From Macrococcus hajekii (GTDB lineage Bacteria > Bacillota > Bacilli > Staphylococcales > Staphylococcaceae), in NCBI RefSeq assembly GCF_004359505.1, contig NZ_SCWE01000001.1, positions 682,001 to 746,000 of the forward strand: a DNA stretch of 64,000 nt, read 5' to 3'. The notes beneath the pieces are model-generated. The model had not been told where the DNA came from. It saw nothing but the letters and a program-made list of their open reading frames with translations, and did not search any database. Each line of letters starts with the position of its first letter. Positions within the stretch are counted from its first letter, which is position 1. The translations under genes were made by a program, and so were the position numbers. Shown here in pieces: positions 35,711 through 46,355 of this stretch.

Positions 35711-36445
35711 TTATTGCATGAACATGCCGCCATTGACATGAATGGTCTGGCCTGTAATATATTTTGCCTTATCAGATGCTAAAAAGCTAGCGACATGAGC
35801 AATATCGGATACTTCACCGAATTTAGCGAGCGGAATCTGTGCTTTCATCGCATTCTGAATATCAGCATTCAGCTCATCAGTCATATCAGAGACAATAAAG
35901 CCTGGTGCGATTGCATTAACTGTAATACCACGTGATGCAAGTTCACGGGCAAATGTCTTAGTTAATCCCTCTACACCTGCTTTAGCAGCCACATAGTTCG
36001 CCTGCCCTACGTTACCGATAGAGCCTACAATACTTGATACATTGATGATAGTGCCTGCACGCTGCTTCAGCAGTTGTCTTGTCACCCCTTGAACAACATT
36101 AAAAACGCCTGTCAGATTCGTATCAATAACGTCCTGCCATTCATTTTCTTTCATACGCATCATTAAGTTATCACGTGTAATGCCGGCATTGTTGACGACG
36201 ATATCAATAGAACCGAATGTTTCAACAGTCTGCTTGACCATAGCCTGTACGGCCTCTTTATCGGCAACGTTCGCCTGAATAGCAATAGCTTTCTGCCCTG
36301 CTGCTTCAATTGCCTTTACCACTTCTTCTGCCTTATCCTTGCTGCCTGCATAATTTACAACGATGTCATGGCCATCCTCAGCAAGCTGCAGTGCAATAGC
36401 ACGCCCAATACCACGCGATGCACCTGTTACTAACGCTGTTGTCAT
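35711..36445 (-). CDS. fabG: 3-oxoacyl-[ACP] reductase
   Basis: NADPH-dependent short-chain dehydrogenase of type II fatty-acid synthesis, 244 residues. TGASRGIG cofactor motif at 7-14, NNAG at 85-88, catalytic Ser138 (NVSSIVG), Tyr151 and Lys155 (YVAAK). ATG 36445 overlaps the fabD stop by 4 bases, the usual coupling; an ATG four codons upstream is less likely. Confidence 0.95.
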   Translation of the reverse strand: MTTALVTGASRGIGRAIALQLAEDGHDIVVNYAGSKDKAEEVVKAIEAAGQKAIAIQANVADKEAVQAMVKQTVETFGSIDIVVNNAGITRDNLMMRMKENEWQDVIDTNLTGVFNVVQGVTRQLLKQRAGTIINVSSIVGSIGNVGQANYVAAKAGVEGLTKTFARELASRGITVNAIAPGFIVSDMTDELNADIQNAMKAQIPLAKFGEVSDIAHVASFLASDKAKYITGQTIHVNGGMFMQ

Positions 36446-37338
36446 GATTGTTTCCACCCTTCCATATCTTCAAGTGTTTCAATCGAACTGATTGTCACAT
36501 CCCGACTGATTTTCCTGACCAGGCCTCCTAATACTTTACCTGGTCCCACTTCAATAAATTCAGTTACACCTGCGTCTATCAAGTTTCTGATAGATTGCTC
36601 GAAATGTACTGGAGAATAGAGTTGCTTAATCAGCTGTTCCTTAATCACTTCTACGCTCGTTTCCGGTACAGCTGCAACGTTCTGCACGATAGGAACTGCC
36701 GTCTCTTTAAATTCAAACTGATCGATAAATGAACGAAACTCGTCTGCAATCACCTGCATCATTGATGAATGGAAAGGCCCTGATACATTAAGCGGGAGGA
36801 CACGTTTTGCACCCAGAGATTTACCGTTTGCAACGAGTTCATCAATTTTAGTTTTGTGACCGGACACTACAATCTGACCCGGACAGTTGATGTTGGCCGG
36901 TTCAACGACTGCATCCTCAGTAGAAATCTCATTACAGATAGCTTCAACTTCCTCGTAATCCAGACCCAGAACTGCTGCCATTGAACCCACACCAGCAGGA
37001 AAAGCATTCGCCATCAGTTCACCACGCTTAGCCACGATTTTAATAGCATCTTCTGCCTTCAGGACACCACTTGCAACTAATGCTGCATATTCTCCTAGAC
37101 TATGACCGATTGTATAATCGTACTCAGCGTCAAATGATTGAAGTAATGCTGCACTATGACTGACGATAGCAGGCTGCGTATACTGCGTCTGATTAAGACG
37201 TGTTTCATCTTCTGCCATTACAGCCGTAACATCAAAATCAATATCACGAGTCAGCTCGCGGATATCCTCAGTTAAATCAGCAGCCATGCCTAACTTCTGT
37301 GAGCCTTGACCTGGAAACATCAATACACGTTTAGTCAT
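36442..37338 (-). CDS. fabD: Malonyl-CoA:ACP transacylase
   Basis: Loads malonate onto ACP. Nucleophile Ser80 in [13 protein letters not shown]-terminal MFPGQGSQ motif; catalytic His in [10 protein letters not shown] near residue 195. 298 residues, about ten shorter than S. aureus FabD but complete. It overlaps plsX by 8 bases and fabG by 4. Confidence 0.96.
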   Translation of the reverse strand: MTKRVLMFPGQGSQKLGMAADLTEDIRELTRDIDFDVTAVMAEDETRLNQTQYTQPAIVSHSAALLQSFDAEYDYTIGHSLGEYAALVASGVLKAEDAIKIVAKRGELMANAFPAGVGSMAAVLGLDYEEVEAICNEISTEDAVVEPANINCPGQIVVSGHKTKIDELVANGKSLGAKRVLPLNVSGPFHSSMMQVIADEFRSFIDQFEFKETAVPIVQNVAAVPETSVEVIKEQLIKQLYSPVHFEQSIRNLIDAGVTEFIEVGPGKVLGGLVRKISRDVTISSIETLEDMEGWKQS

Positions 37339-38308
37339 TTGTGACCTCTTTTCTCATCGTTTCAACGACGTTTTCTTTCACCGCTTCTTTAGCCTGTCGA
37401 AGCGCGTTGTAAAATGCACGTCCGTCCGATGAACCATGTGCTTTGATCACGATGCCATCAATACCAAAGAGGACAGCACCACCATATTCAGAGTAGTCCA
37501 TCTTATTTTTCAGACCCTTCAGATCTTTGTTCAGGATACCAGCAGCAAGCTTATTTTTCGTATTTTTAGTGAGTTCAGCTTTTAACATCTTAAAAATATT
37601 GTTCGCAGTCCCTTCGAGGGTCTTGAGAACCATATTACCTGTAAAGCCATCTGTGACCACTACATCTGCCACTGAAGATAGCAGTGCTTTTGATTCGACA
37701 TTGCCAATAAAGTTCAGTTCAGAACGTTCTGACAGCATTTTAAATGTCTCGCGTGTCAATGCATTACCTTTTTTGTCTTCAGTTCCGATGTTCAGCAGAC
37801 CAATTGTCGGACGTTCAATTTTACGAATAGCTCTGGCATAGATATTGCCCATAATAGCATACTGCTCCAGATGTTCAGGCTTCGCATCAGCATTTGCGCC
37901 CATATCCAGTAAAGTAAAGCCTTTGTCGTCCACTGTCGGCAAAGTAAGTGCCAGTGCCGGACGTTCAACTCCTGGCAGTCGTCCGACTATAAATAATCCT
38001 GCTGACATCAGGGCACCTGTATTGCCGGCAGACACACAGGCATCTGCTTCGTTATATTTTACTGCTTCAGCCATTCTGACCATTGACGCATCTTTTTTGC
38101 GTCGAATAGAACGTATAGGTTCGTCATCCATCGTAATCATTTCAGTACAATGATGGAATGTCACACGATCATGCTCAAATTGATATTTTTCATCACCGTA
38201 TAGTTGCACTTCAACTTCAGAATCTTTCTCAAGTAGCAGCTTCACACCTTCAATTACTATATCAGGTGCATTATCTCCGCCCATTACATCAACTGCTAAT
38301 TTAATCAT
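37331..38308 (-). CDS. plsX: Phosphate acyltransferase PlsX
   Basis: Converts acyl-ACP to acyl-phosphate for PlsY and so starts phospholipid synthesis. 325 residues with [16 protein letters not shown] at the N-terminus, [14 protein letters not shown] near residue 90 and [14 protein letters not shown] near 220. Overlaps fapR by 4 bases. Confidence 0.96.
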   Translation of the reverse strand: MIKLAVDVMGGDNAPDIVIEGVKLLLEKDSEVEVQLYGDEKYQFEHDRVTFHHCTEMITMDDEPIRSIRRKKDASMVRMAEAVKYNEADACVSAGNTGALMSAGLFIVGRLPGVERPALALTLPTVDDKGFTLLDMGANADAKPEHLEQYAIMGNIYARAIRKIERPTIGLLNIGTEDKKGNALTRETFKMLSERSELNFIGNVESKALLSSVADVVVTDGFTGNMVLKTLEGTANNIFKMLKAELTKNTKNKLAAGILNKDLKGLKNKMDYSEYGGAVLFGIDGIVIKAHGSSDGRAFYNALRQAKEAVKENVVETMRKEVTND

Positions 38309-38874
38309 GATTCGTCTCCTTCTCCAAAATAATACATTACAAATTTACCCTTAAAAACAAGCTGCTGCTGCACCATACTCGTTACTTCAATCAGTGCACG
38401 CTTATTACGTTTTTCCTTCAGCAGAGCCTTAGTCACTACACGGTCTCCTAACCTGACCGGCTTGATGAATTTCACTTCACTGCTTGCAGTAAGCGCAAGT
38501 TCATCGTCCAGAAGCGCGACACACAATGAGTTTGCCTGTGCAAAAAGAAAATGACCGCGTGCTATTTTATTGCGGTGAAACACATGCTCATCCTTGATTT
38601 CCAGCAGGGAAATCGCTACTTTATCAAGCTGCAGCTCGATAATCTCACCGATTACTTCATCAAGCGGTAAAGCTTTGACCTCGTCATGATGCTGCGTAGC
38701 CACATCTCGAATACGTTCACGTAGCTCAGGAATATTCTGCTCCAGTCGGTCCAGCCGAATGGTCTGAATACTGACATTAAAAATCCCGCTTAAATCGCCA
38801 TCTGACAGAAAGGGATTTTCTTGCAACTTAATTGTCAACTGGTGCTGACGATCATTTTTAGACAACTTCTTCAT
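38305..38874 (-). CDS. fapR: FapR, malonyl-CoA-responsive repressor of lipid synthesis
   Basis: 189-residue regulator with an N-terminal HTH ([21 protein letters not shown] near residue 20) and a hot-dog-fold effector domain (residues ~70-189, with [21 protein letters not shown]). It represses fatty-acid and phospholipid genes until malonyl-CoA binds. First gene of the plsX-fabD-fabG-acpP operon, behind a promoter that contains its own operator, so autoregulation is expected. Confidence 0.96.
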   Translation of the reverse strand: MKKLSKNDRQHQLTIKLQENPFLSDGDLSGIFNVSIQTIRLDRLEQNIPELRERIRDVATQHHDEVKALPLDEVIGEIIELQLDKVAISLLEIKDEHVFHRNKIARGHFLFAQANSLCVALLDDELALTASSEVKFIKPVRLGDRVVTKALLKEKRNKRALIEVTSMVQQQLVFKGKFVMYYFGEGDES

Positions 38875-38888
38875 ACTAGGACATCCTT

Positions 38889-38905
38889 TTAGTAGTTGGT
38901 ACTAA
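38889..38905. promoter_or_regulatory. FapR operator
   Basis: 17-bp palindromic TTAGTA-GTTGG-TACTAA just downstream of the -10 box of the fapR promoter; it matches the known FapR box pattern TTAGTACC...TACTAA. Confidence 0.8.
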
Positions 38906-38912
38906 CTAGTCT

Positions 38913-38941
38913 ATCATACAACGTTAGTCTTTGTTAATCAA
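38913..38941 (-). promoter_or_regulatory. fapR operon promoter
   Basis: TTGATT (38936-38941) and TATGAT (38913-38918), 17-base spacer, minus strand; the FapR operator begins 8 bases after the -10 and so covers the start point. Confidence 0.75.
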
Positions 38942-38950
38942 TAACCTAAA

Positions 38951-38974
38951 TAAGCTCCCGTATATGGGAGCTTA
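38951..38974 (-). terminator. Hairpin at the end of srtA
   Basis: 9-bp stem TAAGCTCCC / GGGAGCTTA with a 6-base loop; one arm includes the srtA stop codon and a short T-tract (TTATTT) follows on the minus strand. Probable terminator of recG-srtA. Confidence 0.65.
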
Positions 38975-39592
38975 TGATGCTTCAGTGATCTGTGCTTTTA
39001 CAATCATTCGCTGCTCAAAAAGAAGCGTTTCAGGGTTATAGCTTTCACATGTGATAAGTGTCAGTTCCTGTGACTTCCCCTTTTTCTCGTCCAGCACATT
39101 GACTTCTGATGGATTGACATTAAAAATATCATAGATTTTATAATGTTTCTCACCTTCACGTGTGACCAGTGTGACGATATCTCCTTTTTTAGCCCTGTCA
39201 AGGTAGTTAAACCGAATACCGGCACCTTCCACGCGATGTCCGGCAATGGCAATATTCTGCTCCGTCAGCTTCTCATCTTTTTCAACGAGTGTCACACCAT
39301 TCTTCAAGTTCGCCTGAGTGGCGGGTCCTGTCAGTAACGGCTCATTAATATCTGCTGCAGGAATTTTCAAATAGCCGAGCATATTGTCCTTCAGTTTTAA
39401 CTTCTCTGGTTCTGTCTTCGTAATCCATTTTTCAAGTTCATTGACTTTTGGTGTTTCTTCTTTATTCTGATAGGCTTGAATGATTTTTTCATTGACTTGA
39501 TTCGTGACAAATGCCCGAATATCCTGCCAGAAAAATAAAGCAACTGCTGCCAAAATCAGCAGTACACCCAGTAATCTTGCTGCAATTCTCAT
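38972..39592 (-). CDS. srtA: Class A sortase
   Basis: Transpeptidase that anchors LPXTG surface proteins to peptidoglycan. 206 residues, the same length as S. aureus SrtA. An N-terminal signal-anchor helix spans 7-24; the catalytic triad is His119 (IAGHR), Cys182 (LTLITCESY) and Arg195 (FEQRMIV). It follows recG by 11 bases and probably shares its transcript, an unusual location between recG and fapR. Confidence 0.92.
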   Translation of the reverse strand: MRIAARLLGVLLILAAVALFFWQDIRAFVTNQVNEKIIQAYQNKEETPKVNELEKWITKTEPEKLKLKDNMLGYLKIPAADINEPLLTGPATQANLKNGVTLVEKDEKLTEQNIAIAGHRVEGAGIRFNYLDRAKKGDIVTLVTREGEKHYKIYDIFNVNPSEVNVLDEKKGKSQELTLITCESYNPETLLFEQRMIVKAQITEAS

Positions 39593-39603
39593 CGATCTAC
39601 CTC

Positions 39604-41637
39604 CTAATCTATTTCCAGACTGCTGACTTCAAGCAGCATCCGTTTCTTCAGCCATTTATTTTCCGGTTCATCAATTTTTCCACTGAGTATTATTTCGCTC
39701 GCTTCATCTCTCGCTACTTCAAGCATGCGGTAATCTTCAACGATATTCGCAACTTTGAAGTCAGGCAGACCACTCTGCTTCACACCAAAGAAATCACCTG
39801 GACCTCGCATTTCAAGGTCTTTCTCTGACAATAGAAAGCCGTCTGTCGTCTGACACATAATCTGCATCCGTTCCATACCTGTTTCAGTGGATGGGTTGCT
39901 GATCAGTATACAGTAACTCTGATGTGAACTCCGCCCGACACGACCTCTCAGCTGATGGAGAGTCGATAATCCGAAACGTTCTGCATCGATGATAATCATC
40001 ATCGTCGCATTCGGTACATTGACACCGACCTCCACTACTGTAGTCGACACGAGTACATCCAGTTCGTGATTACTGAACTGTTCCATAACCATATCCTTCT
40101 CTTCAGATGACATACGACCGTGAAGCAGACCCACACGTCCGAAATGACCCTTGAACGTCTCATAGACCTCCACTGCATTTTGCACATCCAGTTTTTCAGA
40201 CGCTTCTATAAGCGGACAGATGACATATGCCTGTCGTCCTTTAGCAATCTCATCCCGCGTCTTAGATAGTACAATCGGCATCTCTTCATGCTTTGCCCAT
40301 GTCGTTTCAATCGGTTTACGTCCTTTCGGCAGCTCTTTTATAGAGGACACATCCATCTCACCGAAAACCGAGATGGCGAGCGTACGGGGTATAGGTGTCG
40401 CAGTCATAAACAGAACGTTCGCATGCTCACCTTTTTCACGTAATCTTTTACGCTGATTGACACCGAAGCGATGCTGTTCATCCGTAATAACGAGTCCGAG
40501 TCTGTTAAACACCACTTCATCCTGAATAAGGGCGTGTGTCCCTACTAAGACATCGATATCACCTGCAGCAAGCTGTTCAAGCAGCAGTCGTCGTCTCTTA
40601 CCCTTCACTGAACTGGTGAGCAGCGCAACACGCACTTTATCACCGTATAGTTCAGTCAGACTTTCTGCGTGCTGTTCTGCAAGTATCTCTGTCGGAACCA
40701 TGAGTGCACTCTGGTACGCTGCAGTCAGCAGTGCATACATCGCAATCGCGGCAACGACCGTCTTACCTGACCCTACATCACCCTGCAGCAGTCGGTTCAT
40801 ACGCATCGGCAGCTTAATATCCCTGAAAATCTCATTGACCACCTGTTTCTGTGCTGCAGTCAGCTCAAATGGTAATGTCTCAATAAATGATTTTACGGCA
40901 TTAATATCATAATCAATACTGACCGACAGTCCTGCCTGATGTTCATTCTGGTTCAACATACGCATTTTCAGCTGAAATAAGAAAAGCTCACAAAAGGCAA
41001 ATGTACGTTTGGCCTGTCTCAAAGCATTCGTATCTTCCGGAAAGTGCAGTACCTGGAGCGATTGCTTTAAATCCCACAATTTATATTTCTGCGCCAGATA
41101 ATCAGGGATCATCGGGGTAATGTCTGTTACCTGCATGGACTGCTCGACAAATTTCTGGAACTGCTTCGGCTTGATCAGCCCTTTCAGACTATACTGCGGT
41201 ACGAGAGCTGTTTCACTTGATGCAGCTTCCTTATGAAACTTCGAGCCCTGAATAATCTGCTTACTGCGCTGCCACTTTCCAGTCACAGTCGCCCTCTCGC
41301 CTATTACAACCTGATGCTTGATGTAAGGCTGATTGAAGTACTCAACACGTATCGCCACACCATCAACCAGCATATGAAACATAATCTTTGATTTACTGCG
41401 CCCAAAATAACTGACACGCGGTGTACTGTAAATTTCACCGGTGACTGTTATTTTCTCACCATCCGGCGCTTCATTGATATTAATAACCGTCTCATCTTCA
41501 TAACGGTAAGGGAGGTGGAGGATAATATCACTCATCGTATACAAGCCGAGATCGTTCAGCTTGAGTACGGTCTGAGGACCCACTCCTTTTAATTCAGTCA
41601 GTGGACGTTCCGTTTCTATTAAGTGCTGTCTATTCAT
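39604..41637 (-). CDS. recG: ATP-dependent DNA helicase RecG
   Basis: Branch-migrating helicase for replication-fork rescue and recombination. 677 residues: N-terminal wedge/OB domain ([39 protein letters not shown]), helicase motif [15 protein letters not shown] near residue 285, DEQHRFG, and [12 protein letters not shown] late. ATG 41637 with GAGGGA upstream is preferred to a TTG five codons earlier. Confidence 0.96.
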   Translation of the reverse strand: MNRQHLIETERPLTELKGVGPQTVLKLNDLGLYTMSDIILHLPYRYEDETVININEAPDGEKITVTGEIYSTPRVSYFGRSKSKIMFHMLVDGVAIRVEYFNQPYIKHQVVIGERATVTGKWQRSKQIIQGSKFHKEAASSETALVPQYSLKGLIKPKQFQKFVEQSMQVTDITPMIPDYLAQKYKLWDLKQSLQVLHFPEDTNALRQAKRTFAFCELFLFQLKMRMLNQNEHQAGLSVSIDYDINAVKSFIETLPFELTAAQKQVVNEIFRDIKLPMRMNRLLQGDVGSGKTVVAAIAMYALLTAAYQSALMVPTEILAEQHAESLTELYGDKVRVALLTSSVKGKRRRLLLEQLAAGDIDVLVGTHALIQDEVVFNRLGLVITDEQHRFGVNQRKRLREKGEHANVLFMTATPIPRTLAISVFGEMDVSSIKELPKGRKPIETTWAKHEEMPIVLSKTRDEIAKGRQAYVICPLIEASEKLDVQNAVEVYETFKGHFGRVGLLHGRMSSEEKDMVMEQFSNHELDVLVSTTVVEVGVNVPNATMMIIIDAERFGLSTLHQLRGRVGRSSHQSYCILISNPSTETGMERMQIMCQTTDGFLLSEKDLEMRGPGDFFGVKQSGLPDFKVANIVEDYRMLEVARDEASEIILSGKIDEPENKWLKKRMLLEVSSLEID

Positions 41638-41661
41638 GACATCCCTCTTCAAATAGTATAA

Positions 41662-41690
41662 TAGCGCTGCTTCAGTCAGAAACAGCGCTA
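41662..41690. other. Hairpin between fakA and recG
   Basis: 8-bp stem TAGCGCTG / CAGCGCTA with a 13-base loop in the 60-base gap. No clear T-run, so it could be a weak terminator, a processing site, or neither. Confidence 0.4.
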
Positions 41691-41697
41691 TACTTCA

Positions 41698-43335
41698 TTA
41701 TTCTACAGCAAAGATAAAGCTGTAGATGGGTTGTTTACCTGCGTGGACTTCAATTTCCACGTCTTGATAGTGTTCTTCAATGTAGCTCGTCAATGTCTCA
41801 ACTTGCTTATTCTCTGCTTCTTCACCTGTAATAATTGTGACAATTTCACTGTCATCATCAATCATTGAATCCAGCAGTGTTTGGCATACAGTCAGCTGAT
41901 CTGTGTCAGAGACTTTAATTTTACTTTCGAAGAGTCCCATATAGGCGCCCTTCTTAATATCAACACCTTCAATAGAAGTGTCTCGCACTGCATAAGTCAC
42001 TGAACCGGATTTGACATGAGAGATAGCTGACGTCATCGCAGCCTGATTGTCAGACTGTTCTGCTTCAGGTGTGTAGCTGAGAAGTGCTGTCATTCCTTGT
42101 GGAATCGTTTTAGTCGGAATGACTGCGACTGGAATATCCACTACAGAAGCAGCCTGTTCTGCTGCCATAATAATATTTTTATTGTTCGGCAGAATGATCG
42201 CTTCTTTACATTTAGAAGATTCAATCACTTTAACGATATCTTCTGTGGATGGATTCATCGTCTGTCCACCGCTGATAATATGTGTAGCACCGATCGATTC
42301 AAACAGATGAGTGATACCTTCACCCATAGAAATCGTAATCACTGCTTTTTCAACTTCTTTTGCCTGTTGTTTAACGCCTCTTTTACGCAGAACTTCACGA
42401 TGCTGTTCCCGCATATTTTCAACTTTAATCTTGATGATTTCACCGTACTGGCTACCGTAAGTTAAAGCTTCACCTGGTGTTTCCGAGTGGACATGCGTTT
42501 TAACAATTTCATCATCAGAGATAACAAGCAGTGAGTCACCGAATTTGGACATATCATTTCTGAAATTATCTTCATCAAATGACTTCATACCTGGTTTAAA
42601 ACGAACCATAAACTCAGTACAGAAACCAGGAACGATATCTTCCGTTTTAACCACATCACCGAAGTCATGTTCATCATTAATAAATGAGTCGTCCATTTTC
42701 ACGTTGACAGGTTCAGCAATTTTTTCGCCTTTTAAGATCGCAAGGAAGCCTTCATAGACATAGACAAGTCCTTGACCTCCACTATCAACTACGCCTACTT
42801 CCTTCAATACTGGCAGCAGATCAGGCGTTCTTTTGAGTGACGCATTACCTGCTTCAACAATCGCTTCCATCACGACAATCACATCGTCCGTTGATTTAGC
42901 GATTTCACTTGCATGTTCGCTCGCTTCACGCGCAACAGTTAAAATAGTACCTTCAACTGGCTTCATGACTGCTTTATAAGCTGTCTTTACACCTGAGTCG
43001 AATGCTTTAGCGAATTTCTTGGCATCAATATCCTCATAATTCTCAACAGATTTAGAGAATCCACGGAAAAGCTGTGATAGAATAACGCCTGAGTTACCAC
43101 GCGCACCCATTAACAGGCCTTTTGAAAATGCTTTACCGACATTACCGATATGTGCTTCCACATGTTCCGCTGTTTCTTTTGCACCTGAAGACATCGATAG
43201 ATTCATATTCGTTCCTGTATCACCATCTGGTACAGGGAAGACGTTCAGAGAATCAACGTACTCCGCATTCTGTGATAAGTTATTTGCCCCCGCAGCAATC
43301 ATTTCAGCAAATAGCTTGCCATCAATTTTGTTCAT
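41698..43335 (-). CDS. fakA: Fatty acid kinase, ATP-binding subunit FakA
   Basis: Kinase that, with a FakB fatty-acid-binding protein, phosphorylates exogenous fatty acids for PlsY/PlsX. 545 residues; the N-terminal DhaL-type nucleotide domain contains [15 protein letters not shown] near residue 35 and [17 protein letters not shown] near 80; middle and C-terminal domains include [16 protein letters not shown] and [10 protein letters not shown]. Follows yloU by 14 bases, as in other Staphylococcaceae. Confidence 0.92.
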   Translation of the reverse strand: MNKIDGKLFAEMIAAGANNLSQNAEYVDSLNVFPVPDGDTGTNMNLSMSSGAKETAEHVEAHIGNVGKAFSKGLLMGARGNSGVILSQLFRGFSKSVENYEDIDAKKFAKAFDSGVKTAYKAVMKPVEGTILTVAREASEHASEIAKSTDDVIVVMEAIVEAGNASLKRTPDLLPVLKEVGVVDSGGQGLVYVYEGFLAILKGEKIAEPVNVKMDDSFINDEHDFGDVVKTEDIVPGFCTEFMVRFKPGMKSFDEDNFRNDMSKFGDSLLVISDDEIVKTHVHSETPGEALTYGSQYGEIIKIKVENMREQHREVLRKRGVKQQAKEVEKAVITISMGEGITHLFESIGATHIISGGQTMNPSTEDIVKVIESSKCKEAIILPNNKNIIMAAEQAASVVDIPVAVIPTKTIPQGMTALLSYTPEAEQSDNQAAMTSAISHVKSGSVTYAVRDTSIEGVDIKKGAYMGLFESKIKVSDTDQLTVCQTLLDSMIDDDSEIVTIITGEEAENKQVETLTSYIEEHYQDVEIEVHAGKQPIYSFIFAVE

Positions 43336-43349
43336 TCCAATGATCCTCC

Positions 43350-43724
43350 TTATTCTTCCTCATCCAGTTTAATCACACGCACACCCTGGATATAAATATT
43401 GACTGAATTGACTTTTAAGTTAAGTGTTTTTTCAAGTGTATATTTCACAACAGATTGAACGTTGCTCGCAATTTCAGAGATTTTCGTGCCATAAGCGACG
43501 ATGATATACATATCAACGTCTAGTGTACCGTCATTTTGAGTAACGATTACGCCTTTAGAATAATTATCACGTCTTAAGATATCTGCAATATTATCTCTTA
43601 CTTGATGTTTACTAGCCATTCCAATGATACCATAGCATTCAACTGCTGCTCCACCCGCAATAATGGCAATGACATCATTTGAGATATCAATACTACCGAA
43701 TTCATTATTAATTTCTAAAGTCAT
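43350..43724 (-). CDS. yloU: Asp23/Gls24 family protein YloU
   Basis: 124-residue cytoplasmic protein of the DUF322/Asp23 family ([26 protein letters not shown] near the N-terminus, [13 protein letters not shown] at the end). Asp23 proteins are linked to envelope stress. Paired with fakA; divergent from rpmB. Confidence 0.9.
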   Translation of the reverse strand: MTLEINNEFGSIDISNDVIAIIAGGAAVECYGIIGMASKHQVRDNIADILRRDNYSKGVIVTQNDGTLDVDMYIIVAYGTKISEIASNVQSVVKYTLEKTLNLKVNSVNIYIQGVRVIKLDEEE

Positions 43725-43758
43725 AATAAACCTCCTCCATTAATTGATTCATCATGTT

Positions 43759-43788
43759 ATTATACGCAATAAACTGAATAATATACAA
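43759..43788 (-). promoter_or_regulatory. yloU-fakA promoter
   Basis: TTGTAT (43783-43788) and TATAAT (43759-43764), 18-base spacer, minus strand. Confidence 0.6.
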
Positions 43789-43838
43789 GCATTGTGACAA
43801 AATCATCTCATAATAAATGTTAAATGAATAAATAATAA

Positions 43839-43867
43839 TTGCAATCAAATAGAAAATGTGTTAATTT
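43839..43867 (+). promoter_or_regulatory. rpmB promoter
   Basis: TTGCAA (43839-43844) and TAATTT (43862-43867), 17-base spacer, plus strand, giving a leader of about 50 bases. Confidence 0.55.
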
Positions 43868-43922
43868 AATATGGTGTGAAAAGATAAGTGTATCTCTATA
43901 TGTCATTAAAGGAGGAAATAAC

Positions 43923-44111
43923 ATGGCTAAAGTATGTCACGTTACTGGTCGTAAAGCTGTGACAGGTAATAACCGTTCACACGCTATGAATGCGAGCAAA
44001 CGTCGCTGGAATGCTAACTTACAAAAAGTTAGAATCCTTGTGGATGGTAAACCTAAACGTGTATGGGTTTCTGCTCGTGCACTTAAATCAGGTAAAGTCA
44101 CTCGCGTTTAA
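43923..44111 (+). CDS. rpmB: 50S ribosomal protein L28
   Basis: 62-residue protein, [16 protein letters not shown] start and [10 protein letters not shown] end. AAAGGAGG is 8 bases upstream of ATG 43923; the longer frame has no such site. Monocistronic, with a strong terminator after it; convergent with thiN. Confidence 0.97.
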   Translation: MAKVCHVTGRKAVTGNNRSHAMNASKRRWNANLQKVRILVDGKPKRVWVSARALKSGKVTRV

Positions 44112-44126
44112 TGAATATATAGATAC

Positions 44127-44160
44127 AAAAAAAGACCTTTGTGTGGAAGGTCTTTTTTTT
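44127..44160. terminator. Bidirectional terminator between rpmB and thiN
   Basis: Stem AAAAAAAGACCTT / AAGGTCTTTTTTT with loop TGTGTGG; A-run and T-run serve both directions. Confidence 0.9.
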
Positions 44161-44166
44161 ATGTCT

Positions 44167-44805
44167 TCAATTATCCTTGCTCTGTATCATATAGACCATG
44201 CCGTTTTCCACAGTAATCTGTGCACGGCCTGTTACAAACTCATTTGAAATCGTTCTTGTTGTACCCATCTCAAGCTGAGTTCTAGGAAGCGTATACTTCA
44301 GATCCTCGATGGTCAGAAATACCCCTGCTTCAACCGGGATAAATGACACATACTTCATATCAGCATTGCGTGTAATGACATGTGTACCTGTTGGCAGCAT
44401 CTGAATCTCGTTAGCAGCGTCAACGATGAAGAAATCTGTTGAGGACATCAGCACTTCATTATTTAATAAAATCTGCAGATTGCCGAGGAAGTGATCCATC
44501 CGCCCACCAGTCGCCCCGTGGATAAAGACACGGTCATAATCCATGCTGAGTGCATACTGCACGCCAACTTCCAGATCGGTTTCATTCTTCTCTGATGGGA
44601 GAATATCTACATCAATGACTGACTGCAGACGACTGAGCTCTTCCTCGCTCAGTGAATCAAAGTCTCCAAATGCCGCAATAGGTGTAATACCCGCATCGAT
44701 CAGCATTAATGCTCCGTAATCAATGCCCATCCAGTCTGCATCATTGAATTTTTCCAGCGTCTGTACATCGAACTGGTGGGGTGTACATAGTAAATGTAAA
44801 TCCAT
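44167..44805 (-). CDS. thiN: Thiamine pyrophosphokinase
   Basis: Transfers pyrophosphate from ATP to thiamine. 212 residues with ADWMGIDYGALMLIDAGI, IAAFGDFDSLSEEE near residue 45, LPSEKNETDLEVGVQYA near 72 and HGATGGRMDHFLGNLQIL near 95, the full set of ThiN blocks. Two bases downstream of rpe; last gene of rsgA-rpe-thiN. Confidence 0.94.
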   Translation of the reverse strand: MDLHLLCTPHQFDVQTLEKFNDADWMGIDYGALMLIDAGITPIAAFGDFDSLSEEELSRLQSVIDVDILPSEKNETDLEVGVQYALSMDYDRVFIHGATGGRMDHFLGNLQILLNNEVLMSSTDFFIVDAANEIQMLPTGTHVITRNADMKYVSFIPVEAGVFLTIEDLKYTLPRTQLEMGTTRTISNEFVTGRAQITVENGMVYMIQSKDN

Positions 44806-44807
44806 CT

Positions 44808-45452
44808 TTATTCACCTCTTAATCTAGTAGTCGGTTCATTAAAGTCATCATGTTTAAAGAAGAAAGAGCCCGCAACAAGAACATCTGCCCCTGCTTCTCT
44901 GCAGATGGCAGCCGTCTCTGCATTAATGCCTCCATCAACTTCTATCTCAAACTTCAGCTGGTGCTGAAGACGAAAATCATTTAAATAACGAACCTTATCG
45001 ACCATCTCTGTAATAAATGACTGGCCGCCGAATCCAGGATTAACTGTCATCACCAGTACTAGATCAACTTCAGAGAGAACAGGCAGTACTTGCTCTATAT
45101 GGGTACCAGGATTAAGCGTGACCCCCGCTTTTTTTCCTGCCTGTTTAATCTGCTGAATCACTCGGTGCAGATGACGTGTCGATTCTACATGGATTGTAAT
45201 AATATCACTGCCTGCCGCAGCAAAATCTTCCACATATTTCTCAGGTTCATCAATCATCAGGTGTGTATCAATAGTCAGATCTGTTATACGTCTGAGCTGC
45301 TCTAAGATTGGTAAACCAAATGAGATATTGGGCACGAAACGCCCGTCCATCACATCATAATGTATATAATCTACACCAGCCACTTCTAATTTTTTTACCT
45401 CTTCTTTTAGTTCTGTGAAATCACAGGATAATAAACTCGGTGCAACTTTCAT
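44808..45452 (-). CDS. rpe: Ribulose-phosphate 3-epimerase
   Basis: Pentose-phosphate enzyme interconverting Ru5P and Xu5P. 214 residues, TIM barrel with SLLSCDF, HYDVMDGRFVPNISFG near residue 32, DTHLMI, VLVMTVNPGFGGQ and EVDGGINAETA. Shares one base with rsgA. Confidence 0.96.
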   Translation of the reverse strand: MKVAPSLLSCDFTELKEEVKKLEVAGVDYIHYDVMDGRFVPNISFGLPILEQLRRITDLTIDTHLMIDEPEKYVEDFAAAGSDIITIHVESTRHLHRVIQQIKQAGKKAGVTLNPGTHIEQVLPVLSEVDLVLVMTVNPGFGGQSFITEMVDKVRYLNDFRLQHQLKFEIEVDGGINAETAAICREAGADVLVAGSFFFKHDDFNEPTTRLRGE

Positions 45453-46324
45453 CAGTATCTCACCTTCCTTGTCTCAATTTCATTCATCATCTGTAGATAA
45501 TGATCATAACGAGATGCCAGAATCGTATCACCTACCGCCATTTTGACAGCACATTTCGGCTCATTGACATGCAGACACTCCCGATATTTACATTCCTGTT
45601 CCACTTCAACGAACTCAGGGAAACAATTCTTCAGCATGTATTTATCAATATGAGCATAATCGAGCGAACTAAAGCCCGGCGTATCAGCGATATAACCTTG
45701 TTTATTTTTAATCAGTTCAACATGACGGGTTGTATGTTTACCACGGTTCAGTGCATTTGAAATAATACCGGTCTCCAGATTTGACTGAGGACGCGCAGCA
45801 TTGATTAAGGAAGATTTCCCTACACCTGACTGGCCGCTGAGTACATTGATGCCGGGCACAAGCATATCAAGCATCACGCGCTGATCTTCCAGATTTGAAA
45901 TCAGATAAGTGTTATACCCAATCGACTGATAGTAATCCAGCTTGGACTGAATGAATGATTCCTCATCAGCATTCAGCAGATCCTTTTTAGTTACGATCAG
46001 GCACGGTGTGATATCATAGCTCTCAACGATCACTAAGAACTTATCGATCAGATTCAGACTGAATTCCGGTTCTTTAGCACTCATAACAACAAGGACCTGA
46101 TCGATATTAGCAACAGGCGGTCTGACGAGTTCATTTTTTCTAGGCAGCAGCTCAGTAATATAGCCATCAGTTGTATTCTCAATCTGAAACTTCACACGGT
46201 CACCGACTAAAGGTGACAGTCCTCTTTTTCTGAAAACACCTCGCGCACGGCATTGAAAGCTCTCTCCTTCGCTTTCCACATAGTAAAAACCACTCAACGC
46301 CTTATAGATTAATCCTTCTCTCAC
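45452..46324 (-). CDS. rsgA: Ribosome small subunit-dependent GTPase RsgA
   Basis: Circularly permuted GTPase for 30S maturation. 290 residues: OB domain first, then NKKD-type TKKDLL near residue 116, LSGQSGVGKSSLINA near 160, DTPGFSS near 209, and a C-terminal zinc site formed by Cys/His residues (CFPEF, CKYRECLHVNEPKC). Normally pknB precedes it; here hssS ends 31 bases upstream with no terminator between. Confidence 0.96.
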   Translation of the reverse strand: MREGLIYKALSGFYYVESEGESFQCRARGVFRKRGLSPLVGDRVKFQIENTTDGYITELLPRKNELVRPPVANIDQVLVVMSAKEPEFSLNLIDKFLVIVESYDITPCLIVTKKDLLNADEESFIQSKLDYYQSIGYNTYLISNLEDQRVMLDMLVPGINVLSGQSGVGKSSLINAARPQSNLETGIISNALNRGKHTTRHVELIKNKQGYIADTPGFSSLDYAHIDKYMLKNCFPEFVEVEQECKYRECLHVNEPKCAVKMAVGDTILASRYDHYLQMMNEIETRKVRY

Positions 46325-46355
46325 ATAGTCACCTCTTCATTAAATTAGTCCTATT

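Noticed and set aside
42097-42465. 122-residue plus-strand frame opposite fakA
   Set aside because: Antisense to a well-conserved gene, rich in Asn/Phe/His as expected of a complementary frame, with no start signals.
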